A stretch of 64,000 nucleotides of DNA from Sphingomonas kyeonggiensis (GTDB taxonomy: Bacteria; Pseudomonadota; Alphaproteobacteria; Sphingomonadales; Sphingomonadaceae), in contig NZ_JACHLN010000001.1 in the NCBI RefSeq assembly GCF_014204495.1, positions 1,054,001 to 1,118,000 on the forward strand, in the 5' to 3' direction. Both the position numbers and the translations under genes were made by a program. The notes beneath the pieces were generated by a model. That model worked only from the letters and a program-made list of their open reading frames with translations. It made no database searches and was not told the DNA's origin. Shown piece by piece: positions 36,072-44,232 of this stretch; within the stretch, counting starts at the first letter, position 1, and each line of letters begins with the position of its first letter.

Positions 36072-36980
36072 ATGCGCCGCCAAAGCCTGGGTTTAGTCAT
36101 GGCGATGATCGCTGCCTTCTGGGCCGTTCCGGCTGCCGCCAAGGGCTGCACGCTCGGCGCTGTCGGCCAGACCGTCCAGCTCCGCATCGGGGACACCGGC
36201 CGCGCCGCGATGCTCCATCTCCCCGCCGGCTTCTCCCGCGCCCGCCCGGCGCCGCTGGTCCTGCTGCTCCATGGCAGCGGCGGTACCGGCGCCGCGATGC
36301 TGGAGAATTCCAGGCTCGCCAAGGCCGCGGACGATCACGGGTTCATCGTCCTCGCCCCCGATGCCGGCATCCCGCTGGAAAAGGGCTATGTCTGGAACAT
36401 CCCCGGCGTCCCCACCGTCTCAGGCAGGATCCCCGGCCCCGGCGATGCCGATGACGTCGCCTTTCTCGGCAAGGCGATCGACTGGCTGGCCGCCAATCGC
36501 TGCATCGATACCAGCCGCGTCTATGCCACCGGCCTGTCGGGCGGCGGGCGGATGACCAGCTGGCTCGGCTGCGTCGCCACCGATCGCTTCGCCGCGATCG
36601 CCCCGGTCGTCGGCCTGCGCGCCGGCAACCCGCTGGCGAGCGACAAGCGCGTCCCCGATCCCGCCACCTGCCGGCCCTCCAGGCCCCTGCCGGTGATCGC
36701 CTTTGCCGGCGATGCCGACGGCACCAATCCGATCCAGGGCGGCGGCGCAGGCTATTGGCAATATACGATGGCGACCGCGCTGCGCCGCTGGGCCGATCTC
36801 GACCTGTGCCGCACCGGCCCGGTCCAGCGCGACCTCACCGACAAGCTCTACGAGGTCCGCTATGCGAGCTGCCGCGCCGGCACCGAAGTCACCGGCCGGA
36901 TCACGCGCGGCGCCGGCCATGTCTGGGCGGCGGACAATGACGCGATGTGGACCTTCTTCGCCCGGTACCGGCGGCGCTGA
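36072..36980 (+). CDS. Exported alpha/beta hydrolase, PHB depolymerase/esterase (LpqC) family
   Basis: 302 residues with a signal peptide (LGLVMAMIAAFWAVPAAA, after two arginines). The alpha/beta hydrolase core has VLLLHGSGGTGAAM (oxyanion region) and the nucleophile motif ATGLSGGGRMTSW (Ser near residue 161). FAGDADGTNPIQGG supplies the acid, and GAGHVWAADN near the end supplies the His. This pattern is that of the PF10503 esterase/polyhydroxybutyrate depolymerase group, which also includes feruloyl and acetyl xylan esterases. Six or more cysteines suggest disulfides. The start at 36072 has GGGAGAGAGAG just before it. It overlaps the next gene by one base (TGATG). Confidence 0.85.
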   Translation: MRRQSLGLVMAMIAAFWAVPAAAKGCTLGAVGQTVQLRIGDTGRAAMLHLPAGFSRARPAPLVLLLHGSGGTGAAMLENSRLAKAADDHGFIVLAPDAGIPLEKGYVWNIPGVPTVSGRIPGPGDADDVAFLGKAIDWLAANRCIDTSRVYATGLSGGGRMTSWLGCVATDRFAAIAPVVGLRAGNPLASDKRVPDPATCRPSRPLPVIAFAGDADGTNPIQGGGAGYWQYTMATALRRWADLDLCRTGPVQRDLTDKLYEVRYASCRAGTEVTGRITRGAGHVWAADNDAMWTFFARYRRR

Positions 36981-37453
36981 TGGACGAGGCGAAGCGCCGC
37001 GAGATCGCCGCCCGGCGCGAAGCGATGCGCGGGCGGATCGGCCGCGAGGAACAGCGCGCCGCGCTCTGGGGGGACGACGAGAAGCTCGCCGCCGCCGGCA
37101 CCCCCTTCCGCCTGCGCTACCGCGACGAGGAAGACCGGCCAGACTGGCGTGGCGGCCTCGTCCCCGCCGGCCTGTTCCATCTCGAATGGGACAGCGTCGC
37201 GCACGCGCATGAAACCGTGTTCGAGAATGAACGCCCCGCTTTCGCCCGCGCCGCGCTGGCCGCGCGGATCGGCCCCGACGACCTGTTCTGGGTCGTCCCC
37301 GGCAACGGCCTCGCCCCGATCATCGAGATCAGCCGCGCCGGCTTCGATCTTCATGCCGAAATGCTGATGGAGCTGGGCTCGGAGATGTGGCTGTCCGGCG
37401 CGCCGGACTGGCTGATCGAGTTCCGGAAGTGGGACGTGCGGATCGCCGGCTAG
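36980..37453 (+). CDS. Hypothetical protein coupled to the esterase gene
   Basis: A 157-residue soluble protein I do not recognise. A charged helical start (MDEAKRREIAARREAMRGR) is followed by FRLRYRDEEDRPDWRGGLVPAGLFHLEWDS and a C-terminal WLIEFRKWDVRIAG. There is no signal peptide, unlike its neighbour. Its ATG shares the last base of the esterase stop (TGATG), so it is translated from the same mRNA. A purine-rich RBS is absent, fitting coupled translation. A short hairpin repeat follows. Confidence 0.6.
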   Translation: MDEAKRREIAARREAMRGRIGREEQRAALWGDDEKLAAAGTPFRLRYRDEEDRPDWRGGLVPAGLFHLEWDSVAHAHETVFENERPAFARAALAARIGPDDLFWVVPGNGLAPIIEISRAGFDLHAEMLMELGSEMWLSGAPDWLIEFRKWDVRIAG

Positions 37454-37487
37454 AAGCAACCCCGCTCCCCGGCGATAGCATTACGCT

Positions 37488-37510
37488 TCCCCGGCGAACG
37501 CCGGGGAACA
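37488..37510. repeat. Single family B hairpin
   Basis: A short TTCCCCGG-CGAACG-CCGGGGAA hairpin lies in the 69-bp convergent gap between the hypothetical gene and the YadG-like ABC gene. A partial half-copy (CTCCCCGGCGA) lies about 20 bases before it. No T-run, but it may act as a bidirectional 3'-end structure. Confidence 0.75.
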
Positions 37511-37522
37511 GGAAGGGAGAAC

Positions 37523-38446
37523 TCAGCCGTTCGCCGCCCGGGTCAGGTTCAGGAACACATCCTCCAGGTCCGCCTCGCGCGTGGACACATCGACGATGCC
37601 CAGCCCCGCGCCCTGCACCGCGCCCAGCACCTCGCCGGCATTCGCCTGGTCCTTGCGATAGGTGATGACCAGGGTGCGCTCACCCTTCATCTCCACCTTC
37701 TGGAAACAGGCATTGTCCGGCACCGTTGCCACGTCGCGGTCAACGGTGACCTCGACCACCTTTTCCTGCGCCATGCCCACCAGCTCGCGGGTCGGCTTGT
37801 TGGCGATCAGCTTGCCATGGTTGATGATCGCGATCCGGTCGCACAGCTGCTCGGCTTCCTCGAGATAATGGGTGGTCAGCACCACCGTAACGCCGCGCTG
37901 GTTGAGCTCGCGGACATAGGCCCAGAGCTGCTGGCGCAGTTCCACGTCCACGCCGGCGGTCGGCTCGTCGAGGACGAGCACGGGCGGCGAATGCACCATC
38001 GCCTTGGCGACCATCAGCCGGCGCTTCATCCCGCCCGAGAGCGTGCGCGAATAGGCGTCCGCCTTGTCCTCGAGGTGGACGGCGCGCAGCAGCGCCATCG
38101 CGTTGAACCGGTCCTTCGGCACGCCGTAGAGCCCGGCCTGGATCTCCAGCGTCTCCTTCGGCGTGAAGAAGGGATCGAAGATGATCTCCTGGTTGACGAT
38201 GCCGATGCTCGCCTTGGCGTTGCGCGGATGGGCGTCGATGTCGAAGCCCCAGATCGAAACGTTGCCGCCGGTCTTGTTGACCAGCCCGGCCAGGATGTTG
38301 ATCAGCGTCGACTTGCCCGCGCCATTGGGGCCGAGCAGCCCGAAGATCTGCCCGCGCGGCACGTCGAAGGTCACGCCGTCGAGCGCGCGCTTGCCTCCCT
38401 GATAGGTCTTGCAGAGAGAGTCGATCGCAATGGCCGCCTGAGTCAT
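37523..38446 (-). CDS. ABC transporter ATP-binding protein, YadG-like
   Basis: This 307-residue ATPase has Walker A GPNGAGKSTLIN (about 39-50), the signature LSGGMKRRLMVAKAMVH, Walker B VLVLDEPTAGVDVELR, and the H-loop LTTHYLEEAEQL. The length and layout closely match E. coli YadG, which pairs with an ABC-2 permease YadH; no permease is found in the window. The C-terminal part (RTLVITYRKDQANAGEVL) fits the DUF4162-like tail. The start at 38446 was chosen as the family opening AIAIDSLCKTYQGGKRALDG follows directly. Its upstream neighbour on the same strand, 37 bp away, is a histidine kinase. Confidence 0.88.
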   Translation of the reverse strand: MTQAAIAIDSLCKTYQGGKRALDGVTFDVPRGQIFGLLGPNGAGKSTLINILAGLVNKTGGNVSIWGFDIDAHPRNAKASIGIVNQEIIFDPFFTPKETLEIQAGLYGVPKDRFNAMALLRAVHLEDKADAYSRTLSGGMKRRLMVAKAMVHSPPVLVLDEPTAGVDVELRQQLWAYVRELNQRGVTVVLTTHYLEEAEQLCDRIAIINHGKLIANKPTRELVGMAQEKVVEVTVDRDVATVPDNACFQKVEMKGERTLVITYRKDQANAGEVLGAVQGAGLGIVDVSTREADLEDVFLNLTRAANG

Positions 38447-38483
38447 GCCCGCCGCATAGACGCTTGCGCGCCCGCGGCAAAGG

Positions 38484-39575
38484 TCAGGCGGCGTGGACCG
38501 CTGCGTTTGCCTCGGCCAGCGGCAGCCGGATCGTCGCGCGATAGCCTTGTTCGATCGGCGCCCCGTCCAGCCGCGCGGCGGCGCCGTAGAGCATGCCCAG
38601 CCGCGCCCTGGTGTTGGCCAGGCCGATGCCATGGCCGGGGCGGGAAGGGGGGCGTCGGGGTCCGGCGCCGCGATTCTCCACGATCAGCAGCAGCGCATCG
38701 CCCTCGCGCCGCGCCGCGATGTCGAGCGTCGAATCGCCGGCGGTGGCTTCCACCCCGTGCTTGATCGCATTCTCGACCAGCGGCTGGAGCAGGAAGCTCG
38801 GCACCTGCTGGCCGAGCATCCCCGGCTCGGCGGCGATCGACACCTGCAGCCGGCTGCCGAAGCGCGCGCCTTCGAGCTCCAGATAGCGTTCCACCGTCTC
38901 CAGCTCGTCGGCCAGCGCCACCATGCCGGTATCGAGGTCCATCGTCGCGCGCAGGAAGCCGCTCAGTCCCTCCACCATCTGGTTCGCCTCGGCGATTCGC
39001 TCGGTGAGGATCAGGCTGGAGATGGCGTTGAGCGAGTTGCACAGGAAATGCGGGTTGAGCTGCAGGCGCAGCAGGTTGAGCTCGCTTTCCAGCCCGGCGA
39101 CGCGGGCGGCGGCGAGCTCTTGCTCGCGCAGCCGGATGCGGCGCACCGTGCCCAGGATCACGAACAGCGCGGCGGTGCAGCCGTCGATCAGGAAATAGAT
39201 CACCGTCACCAGCAGCAGCGATTGCGGCGAATGGTCGGGCACGCGCGTGTCCATGAAGGCATGGACGAAGAACTGGCCGCCGAAGTCGGCCGCCATCTGG
39301 AGCAGCGCGGTCACCAGCAAGGCGGCGAGGCCCAGCGGCAGCGCGATCCACAGGGGCCGGCCGCTCGCCCAGCGCAGCGCGAGATAGATCAGCGATGCGA
39401 GCAGGATCGCCGCCAGCGTGCCCCAGATCAGCGTGATCCACTCGCCCAGGCCCGCCATCTGGCCGGAAACCGCGATGCCGGGCACGATCACCGACAGCGC
39501 GGCGGCCCAGAGCACGATGGTAAGCTGCGCCGCCTCGCGGGGCGCGGGCGCGACGATCTCCAGGGTAGGCGACAT
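38484..39575 (-). CDS. LytS-type sensor histidine kinase
   Basis: 363 residues with about 5 membrane helices in the first half (AAALSVIVPGIAVSGQMAGL to LLLVTVIYFLIDGCTAALFVIL), then the His_kinase domain with LNPHFLCNSLNAISSL, whose His is the phosphoacceptor. The C-terminal HATPase_c domain has the N-box VENAIKHGVEATAG and GIGLANTRARLGMLYG. Kinases of this type normally signal to LytTR response regulators, but none is adjacent. The YadG-like ABC ATPase gene lies directly downstream on the same strand. The start at 39575 is the first ATG before the first helix. Confidence 0.88.
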   Translation of the reverse strand: MSPTLEIVAPAPREAAQLTIVLWAAALSVIVPGIAVSGQMAGLGEWITLIWGTLAAILLASLIYLALRWASGRPLWIALPLGLAALLVTALLQMAADFGGQFFVHAFMDTRVPDHSPQSLLLVTVIYFLIDGCTAALFVILGTVRRIRLREQELAAARVAGLESELNLLRLQLNPHFLCNSLNAISSLILTERIAEANQMVEGLSGFLRATMDLDTGMVALADELETVERYLELEGARFGSRLQVSIAAEPGMLGQQVPSFLLQPLVENAIKHGVEATAGDSTLDIAARREGDALLLIVENRGAGPRRPPSRPGHGIGLANTRARLGMLYGAAARLDGAPIEQGYRATIRLPLAEANAAVHAA

Positions 39576-39689
39576 ACCTCTTCCGTTTCTCGACGCGGGG
39601 GTGCCTATAGGGGATAAGCCACCGGGCTGTCATCCCGCCCGGTCATGCTGTGCGTTGCGAGCGGCGATGCGCGGCGTTATAGGCGCGGC

Positions 39690-39923
39690 ATGACCGCGCA
39701 CCTGCCCGAGCTTATCCGCACCGCTTCCGCCCGCGTCGCCTGTGACGGCACCGGCCCCGGCCTGCCCGCCGCCCTGGGTCATCCGCGCGTGTTCCTGCAG
39801 ATCGACGAGCATGGCTATGTCGATTGCGGCTATTGTGATCGCCGCTTCGTGCTGATCGGCGGCCCGGCCGACGGCGCCGACCAGAGCCAGCTTCCCGATC
39901 ATCCGGCTGGCGCCAGCATTTAA
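39690..39923 (+). CDS. CHCC-type zinc-finger protein, NDUFS6-like
   Basis: A 77-residue protein with the metal pattern Cys-x11-His-x14-Cys-x2-Cys (C18, H30, C45, C48), of zf-CHCC type (PF10276), the family of the mitochondrial complex I subunit NDUFS6. The alphaproteobacterial version is known as an accessory protein of complex I. The start at 39690 begins TAHLPELIRTASARVACDG; the longer frame from 39645 has no RBS. It sits 18 bp before tldD and is probably on the same transcript; the nuo operon is not in the window. Confidence 0.85.
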   Translation: MTAHLPELIRTASARVACDGTGPGLPAALGHPRVFLQIDEHGYVDCGYCDRRFVLIGGPADGADQSQLPDHPAGASI

Positions 39924-39941
39924 GCGTCCTATATCGGGGGT

Positions 39942-41369
39942 ATGAGCATTCCCTCCGATCCGCGCAGCTACATCTATCGCGCCTCGCTCGACCCCGAGAC
40001 GGCCGCGAAGCTCACCGCCGAGGCGCTGGCCAGCGCCGAGGATGGCGAGCTCTATCTCCAGTACCGCAAGACCGAGGCGTTCGGCTTCGACGACGGCCGG
40101 CTGAAGACCGCCTCGTTCGATACCCAGTCGGGCTTCGGCCTGCGCGCGGTGTCGGGTGAGACCACGGCCTTTGCGCACGCCAACGAGATCACGCCCGCCG
40201 CGATCCGCCGCGCGGCGGAGACGATGGCGCTGATCGAGCCGGGCAAGGCCGGCAAGGCGCCGCCGCCCCAGGGCAATAACCGCCATCTCTACACGCATCA
40301 GGATCCGCTCGATCTGGTGCCGTTCGCCGACAAGGTGAATCTCTGCCAGTCGATCGACGCGGCGGCGCGGGCGCGCGATCCGCGGGTGCAGCAGGTCTCG
40401 GTCGGGCTCACCGGTTCGTGGAGCGTGGTCGAGATCGTCCGGCCGGACGGCTTCATCGCCACCGATATCCGTCCGCTGGTGCGCCTGAACGTGTCGATCG
40501 TGGTCGAGCAGAATGGCCGGCGCGAGACGGGCAGCTTCGGGCTGGGCGGGCGCACGCTCTACGACAACCTCTTCCAGCCGGAGACCTGGAACCGCGCGAT
40601 CGACGAGGCGCTGGCCCAGGCGCTGGTCAATCTCGACGCGGTTGATGCGCCGGCGGGCGACATGACCGTGCTGTGCGGTCCCGGCTGGCCGGGCGTGCTG
40701 CTGCACGAGGCGGTCGGGCACGGGCTCGAGGGCGATTTCAACCGCAAGGGCACTTCGGCCTTCTCCGGCCGGATCGGCGAGCGGGTTGCCGCGCCGGGGG
40801 TGACCGTGGTCGATGACGGTTCGCTGACGGACCGCCGCGGCTCGCTGTCGATCGACGACGAGGGCACGCCGACGCGCGAGACGATCCTGATCGAGGACGG
40901 CATCCTCAAAGGCTATATGCAGGACCGTTTGAACGCGCGTTTGATGGGGGTTTCGCCCACCGGCAACGGGCGTCGTGAATCCTTCCAGCACGCCCCGATG
41001 CCCCGCATGACCAACACGTTCATGAAGGGCGGCAAGGACGATCCCGCCGAACTTTTGAGCCGCGTGAAGAAGGGCATCTTCGCCAAGTCGTTCGGCGGCG
41101 GGCAGGTCGATATCGTCTCGGGCAAGTTCGTCTTCTCCTGCACCGAGGCCTATCTGATCGAGAACGGCAAGCTGGGTGCCCCGATCAAGGGCGCGACGCT
41201 GATCGGCGACGGCCCGACCGTGCTCAACAAGGTCACCGGCATCGGCAACGACTTTGCGCTCGATGAAGGCGTCGGCATGTGCGGCAAGGGCGGGCAGAGC
41301 GTTCCGGCCGGCGTCGGCCAGCCGACGCTGCTGGTGGACGGGCTGACGGTGGGCGGCACCGCGGCGTGA
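39942..41369 (+). CDS. tldD: Metalloprotease TldD
   Basis: TldD works with TldE/PmbA as a zinc protease that trims unfolded peptides, including microcin B17 precursors and the CcdA antitoxin. The 475-residue sequence contains the HExxxH zinc motif LLHEAVGHGLEGD (about 254-266), followed by GTSAFSGRIGERVAAPG, LSIDDEGTPTRETILIEDG and the C-terminal GIGNDFALDEGVGMCGKGGQ. The opening YIYRASLDPETAAKLTAEAL fits the DUF-like N-domain. tldE is not in the window. Its stop codon overlaps a CPBP protease gene (GTGA). Confidence 0.96.
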   Translation: MSIPSDPRSYIYRASLDPETAAKLTAEALASAEDGELYLQYRKTEAFGFDDGRLKTASFDTQSGFGLRAVSGETTAFAHANEITPAAIRRAAETMALIEPGKAGKAPPPQGNNRHLYTHQDPLDLVPFADKVNLCQSIDAAARARDPRVQQVSVGLTGSWSVVEIVRPDGFIATDIRPLVRLNVSIVVEQNGRRETGSFGLGGRTLYDNLFQPETWNRAIDEALAQALVNLDAVDAPAGDMTVLCGPGWPGVLLHEAVGHGLEGDFNRKGTSAFSGRIGERVAAPGVTVVDDGSLTDRRGSLSIDDEGTPTRETILIEDGILKGYMQDRLNARLMGVSPTGNGRRESFQHAPMPRMTNTFMKGGKDDPAELLSRVKKGIFAKSFGGGQVDIVSGKFVFSCTEAYLIENGKLGAPIKGATLIGDGPTVLNKVTGIGNDFALDEGVGMCGKGGQSVPAGVGQPTLLVDGLTVGGTAA

Positions 41370-41869
41370 TCCGGGCCGGGCGTCGCCTCCATGCGGCGCT
41401 CGTCACCTGGCCGGATGCGCGTGGCTGGCGTGCAATGGGGCGCGAGTTGCTCTGGGGGCTGCCCCTCATCGCACTGCTCGCCTTCGCCACCAGCCTCGCC
41501 CATTTCGATCCGATGCCCTTTGGCTTTCATTGGCTGGGCGTCTTCTTCACGCTGATGCTCGTTCCCGCATTGGGCGAGGAGCTGGTCTTCCGCGGCCTGA
41601 TCGTCCCGCCGCCGGATCGCCCTTTCCCGCCATGGCAGGCGGCACTGGCGGTCGGCATGTTCGTCCTATGGCACCCCTTCCAGGCAGGGACCTTCGGCCC
41701 GCCCTGGTCGGCGATATTCCTCGACTGGCGCTTCCTGATGATCGTCACGGTGCTCGGCGCCCTGCTCGTCCGCCTCTATCGCGCGACCGGCAGCATCTGG
41801 CCCTGCGTCTGCACGCATTGGCTTATCGTCGCGGGGTGGAAGCTGTTGTTCGCCGGGCCGATCGGATAG
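41366..41869 (+). CDS. CPBP-family intramembrane metalloprotease
   Basis: A 167-residue membrane protein with 4 hydrophobic segments. The CPBP (CAAX/Abi) motif GEELVFRGL lies near 70-78 with the paired glutamates and Arg; metal-binding His residues follow in VLWHPFQAG and CTHWLIVAGWK. Family members are glutamic-type intramembrane proteases or immunity proteins. The start is the GTG at 41366 overlapping the tldD stop (GTGA); an ATG at 41432 is an alternative. It lies between two proteases/enzymes with unknown client. Confidence 0.85.
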   Translation: MIRAGRRLHAALVTWPDARGWRAMGRELLWGLPLIALLAFATSLAHFDPMPFGFHWLGVFFTLMLVPALGEELVFRGLIVPPPDRPFPPWQAALAVGMFVLWHPFQAGTFGPPWSAIFLDWRFLMIVTVLGALLVRLYRATGSIWPCVCTHWLIVAGWKLLFAGPIG

Positions 41870-41878
41870 GAAATGGGC

Positions 41879-42811
41879 ATGAACCAGGCGCTTCCCGAAC
41901 TCGACTGGACCGGCTGGCGCGGTACCGCGCAGCACCTTCACCTGATCACCCAGATCATCGGCAAGGTCCGCCTCGCGCATACCCCCTGGCTCAACCATAG
42001 CTGGCATGTCGTGCTCTATCCGATGGCCTGGGGTCTGACGACCGGGCCGATCCCGTGCGACGATGCCACGCTGCAGCTCGATCTCGACCTGCTCGAGAGC
42101 GAGCTCCGGCTTACGACCGACGGCGGCGGCGAGGCGAGCATCCCGCTCGGGCCCGGCAGCATCGCCGGTTTCCACGCCGCGCTGGTCGCCGCGCTGGCCG
42201 CGCTGGGCACGGCGGTAGCGTTCAACGGCGTCCCGAGCGAAGTCCCCGATCCGGTGCCCTTTGTCGAGGACACCGCCGAGCGCCCCTGGGATGGCGAAGC
42301 GGTACGCGACTTCCATCGGGCGCTGCTCTGGATCGACCGGGTCTTCCGGCAGTTCCGCACCGGCTTCCTCGGCAAGGCCAGCCCGGTCCATTTCTTCTGG
42401 GGCAGCTTCGACCTCGCGGTCACCCGCTTCTCGGGCCGCACCGCGCCGAAGCACCCGGGCGGATTCCCCGGCCTGCCCGATGCGGTGACCTGCGAAGCCT
42501 ATAGCCATGAGGAAGCCAGCGCCGGCTTCTGGCCGGGGAGCGACGCATTCCCGAGACCTGCCTTCTACGCCTATGGCTATCCCGCGCCCGGGGGTTATGC
42601 CGATGCCGAAGTGGCCGCCCCGGCCTATTTCGACACCGGCCTCGGCGAATGGCTGCTCGACTATGACGCCGTCCGCACCGCGGAGGACCCGCGTGCGATG
42701 CTGCTCGGCTTTCTCCAGTCGACCTATGATGCCGCGGCCGATCTCGGCAAATGGGATCGTGCGCATCTGGAATGCTCGCCGGGTGTTCCCCGCAAACCGC
42801 GCATCGTCTAG
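41879..42811 (+). CDS. DUF5996 family protein
   Basis: A soluble protein of about 310 residues that begins NQALPELDWTGWRGTAQHLHLITQIIGKV and continues with LNHSWHVVLYPMAWGLTTG, as in DUF5996. The segment KASPVHFFWGSFDLAVTRFSG and the PDAVTCEAYSHEEASAGFWPG region are family features. Function is unknown. Two ATGs, 41873 and 41879, compete; TAGGA sits eight bases before 41879 and only two before 41873, so 41879 is better. It starts 9 bp after the CPBP gene and precedes a flavin-binding PPOX-fold gene. Confidence 0.82.
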   Translation: MNQALPELDWTGWRGTAQHLHLITQIIGKVRLAHTPWLNHSWHVVLYPMAWGLTTGPIPCDDATLQLDLDLLESELRLTTDGGGEASIPLGPGSIAGFHAALVAALAALGTAVAFNGVPSEVPDPVPFVEDTAERPWDGEAVRDFHRALLWIDRVFRQFRTGFLGKASPVHFFWGSFDLAVTRFSGRTAPKHPGGFPGLPDAVTCEAYSHEEASAGFWPGSDAFPRPAFYAYGYPAPGGYADAEVAAPAYFDTGLGEWLLDYDAVRTAEDPRAMLLGFLQSTYDAAADLGKWDRAHLECSPGVPRKPRIV

Positions 42812-42820
42812 AAACGCGGC

Positions 42821-43372
42821 ATGGCCGAGTTCTTCGATGCGCTCACCGACGATCACCGCGCCTTCATCGCGCGCCAGCCGATGTTCTTCGTCGCGACGGC
42901 GGCGCCCGAAAGCCGGGTGAACCTCAGCCCCAAGGGCATGGACTGTTTCCGCGTGCTGGGACCCAACCGCGTTGCCTATCTCGACGTCGCCGGCTCGGGC
43001 AACGAGACGCATGCGCACCTGATCGCCGACGGGCGCATCACCATCATGTTCTGCGCCTTTGACAGTCCCGCGCTGATCCTGCGCCTCTATGGCCATGGCA
43101 AGCCCGTGCTGCCCCAGGATCCGGAATGGGCCGAGCTGGCCCCGCATTTCACGCTGCTGCCCGGTACCCGCCAGATCTTCGATGTAAGCGTGGACAGCGC
43201 GCAGAGCAGCTGCGGCTGGGCGGTGCCGCACATGACGTTCGATCGGGAGCGTGAGACGCTCAGCAAATATCATGTCAAGCACGGCGCCTCGGCGCGCTTC
43301 GCCAAATATGCGGTGCGCACCCACAGCATCGATGGCCTGCCCGTGCGCAATCCCAGCGAGGAACCCGCCTGA
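42821..43372 (+). CDS. Pyridoxamine 5'-phosphate oxidase-fold (FMN-binding) protein
   Basis: A 183-residue split-barrel protein. PMFFVATAAPESRVNLSPKGMDCFRVL is the typical first part of the fold, followed by VAYLDVAGSGNETHAHLIADGRITIMFCAFDSPALILRLYG. The tail QSSCGWAVPHMTFDRERETL matches a common PPOX subgroup whose members are often annotated as pyridoxamine 5'-phosphate oxidases, but an FMN- or heme-binding role is just as likely. It ends with TGATG into the DUF2007 gene. Confidence 0.85.
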   Translation: MAEFFDALTDDHRAFIARQPMFFVATAAPESRVNLSPKGMDCFRVLGPNRVAYLDVAGSGNETHAHLIADGRITIMFCAFDSPALILRLYGHGKPVLPQDPEWAELAPHFTLLPGTRQIFDVSVDSAQSSCGWAVPHMTFDRERETLSKYHVKHGASARFAKYAVRTHSIDGLPVRNPSEEPA

Positions 43373-43575
43373 TGGCGCTTGTCGAGATCGGCCGGTTCGA
43401 CCGGCAGGAAGCTTTTATCGTCCAGGGGCGGCTGGAGGACGAGGACATCCCCAGCTTCGTGTTCGATGCCGGCACCAGCATCGCCGATGGCTCGTACCTG
43501 CTGATCCCGGTTCGGGTGATGGTCGATGACGAGGACGTCGAGCGCGCTCGCGCGATTCTGGATGCCGCAGCCTAG
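43372..43575 (+). CDS. DUF2007 domain protein
   Basis: A 67-residue cytoplasmic protein of the putative signal-transducing DUF2007 type: MALVEIGRFDRQEAFIVQGRLE at the start, then IPSFVFDAGTSIADGS and an acidic tail DDEDVERARAILDAA. Members are often found as fusions with zinc ribbons or kinases. It shares its stop codon CTAG with the convergent TetR gene, and its start overlaps the PPOX-fold gene by one base. Confidence 0.82.
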   Translation: MALVEIGRFDRQEAFIVQGRLEDEDIPSFVFDAGTSIADGSYLLIPVRVMVDDEDVERARAILDAAA

Positions 43576-44171
43576 CCGAGCAGCAGTGCCGTTGCCTTCT
43601 TGGCGATCCGGATCAGCTCCTCGCGCGGCGTGCCGGCGCGGGCGCGGGTGCTCAGCGAATGGATCACCGAGGAGGCGATCTGCGCATCGCCGAGCGGATC
43701 CGCGCTGCCGGCCTGCACCATCAGCTTCTCGATCCAGCCATCCTGCAACGCGACGAACGCCGCCAGCGCCGCGCGGATGTCGGGGTCGGTCACCGCCTCG
43801 GTCGCGGCGGTATTCACCGCGATGCAGCCCGAGGGGCCGTCCTCACCGGTCAGGAAGCCCTCGATCGCGCCGATGAACAGTGCCTTGAGCATCTTCTCGG
43901 GCGGATAGGCCGCTTCATGGAGCGCCCGGAAGGTCGCATCGACGCTGGCATGCGTCCGCGCCAGCCCGGCGAGATACAGCGCCTTCTTGTCGCCGAACGT
44001 GGCGTAGAGGCTCGGCCGGTTCACCCCCGTCGCCTCGGCCAGGTCGTCGAGCGATGTGTTCGAATAGCCGAGCGTGCGGAAGCGCTGGAGCGCGGCACGC
44101 AGCACCGCTTCCTCGTCGAACTTGCGCGGCCTTCCACGGCCCCGGCTGGCTATTTTTGTATCGGTTCGCAT
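43572..44171 (-). CDS. TetR/AcrR family transcriptional regulator
   Basis: This 199-residue repressor has the TetR_N helix-turn-helix EAVLRAALQRFRTLGYSNTS and LDDLAEATGVNRPSLYATFG (about 17-57). The C-terminal ligand-binding domain has FLTGEDGPSGCIAVNTAATE, as in TetR_C regulators of oxidoreductase/GST genes. The Arg/Gly/Lys-rich start (SRGRGRPRKFDE) is typical. The start at 44171 avoids the operator. It is divergent from a GST gene across 61 bp holding a palindromic operator, so it very likely represses GST and itself. Inducer unknown. Confidence 0.9.
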   Translation of the reverse strand: MRTDTKIASRGRGRPRKFDEEAVLRAALQRFRTLGYSNTSLDDLAEATGVNRPSLYATFGDKKALYLAGLARTHASVDATFRALHEAAYPPEKMLKALFIGAIEGFLTGEDGPSGCIAVNTAATEAVTDPDIRAALAAFVALQDGWIEKLMVQAGSADPLGDAQIASSVIHSLSTRARAGTPREELIRIAKKATALLLG

Positions 44172-44190
44172 TAAATTCCTTGACCCGGTT

Positions 44191-44216
44191 ATTTTTGTGC
44201 GAGATCGTACAAAAAT
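44191..44216. promoter_or_regulatory. Palindromic operator between tetR-type and GST genes
   Basis: The near-perfect 26-bp inverted repeat ATTTTTGTGC-GAGATCGTAC-AAAAAT sits in the 61-bp divergent gap. The outer 8 bases on each side are exact complements and the centre differs at a few positions. A further TATTTTTGTATC lies inside the tetR start (about 44150-44161). A TTGACC box (44180-44185) overlaps it as a possible -35 for GST. Binding by the adjacent TetR protein is inferred from position. Confidence 0.8.
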
Positions 44217-44232
44217 ACAAGGGAGACTCGTC

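Noticed and set aside
41666-43324. A minus-strand open frame of 552 codons opposite the CPBP, DUF5996 and PPOX-fold genes
   Set aside because: It spans three convincing genes and is a composition artefact.
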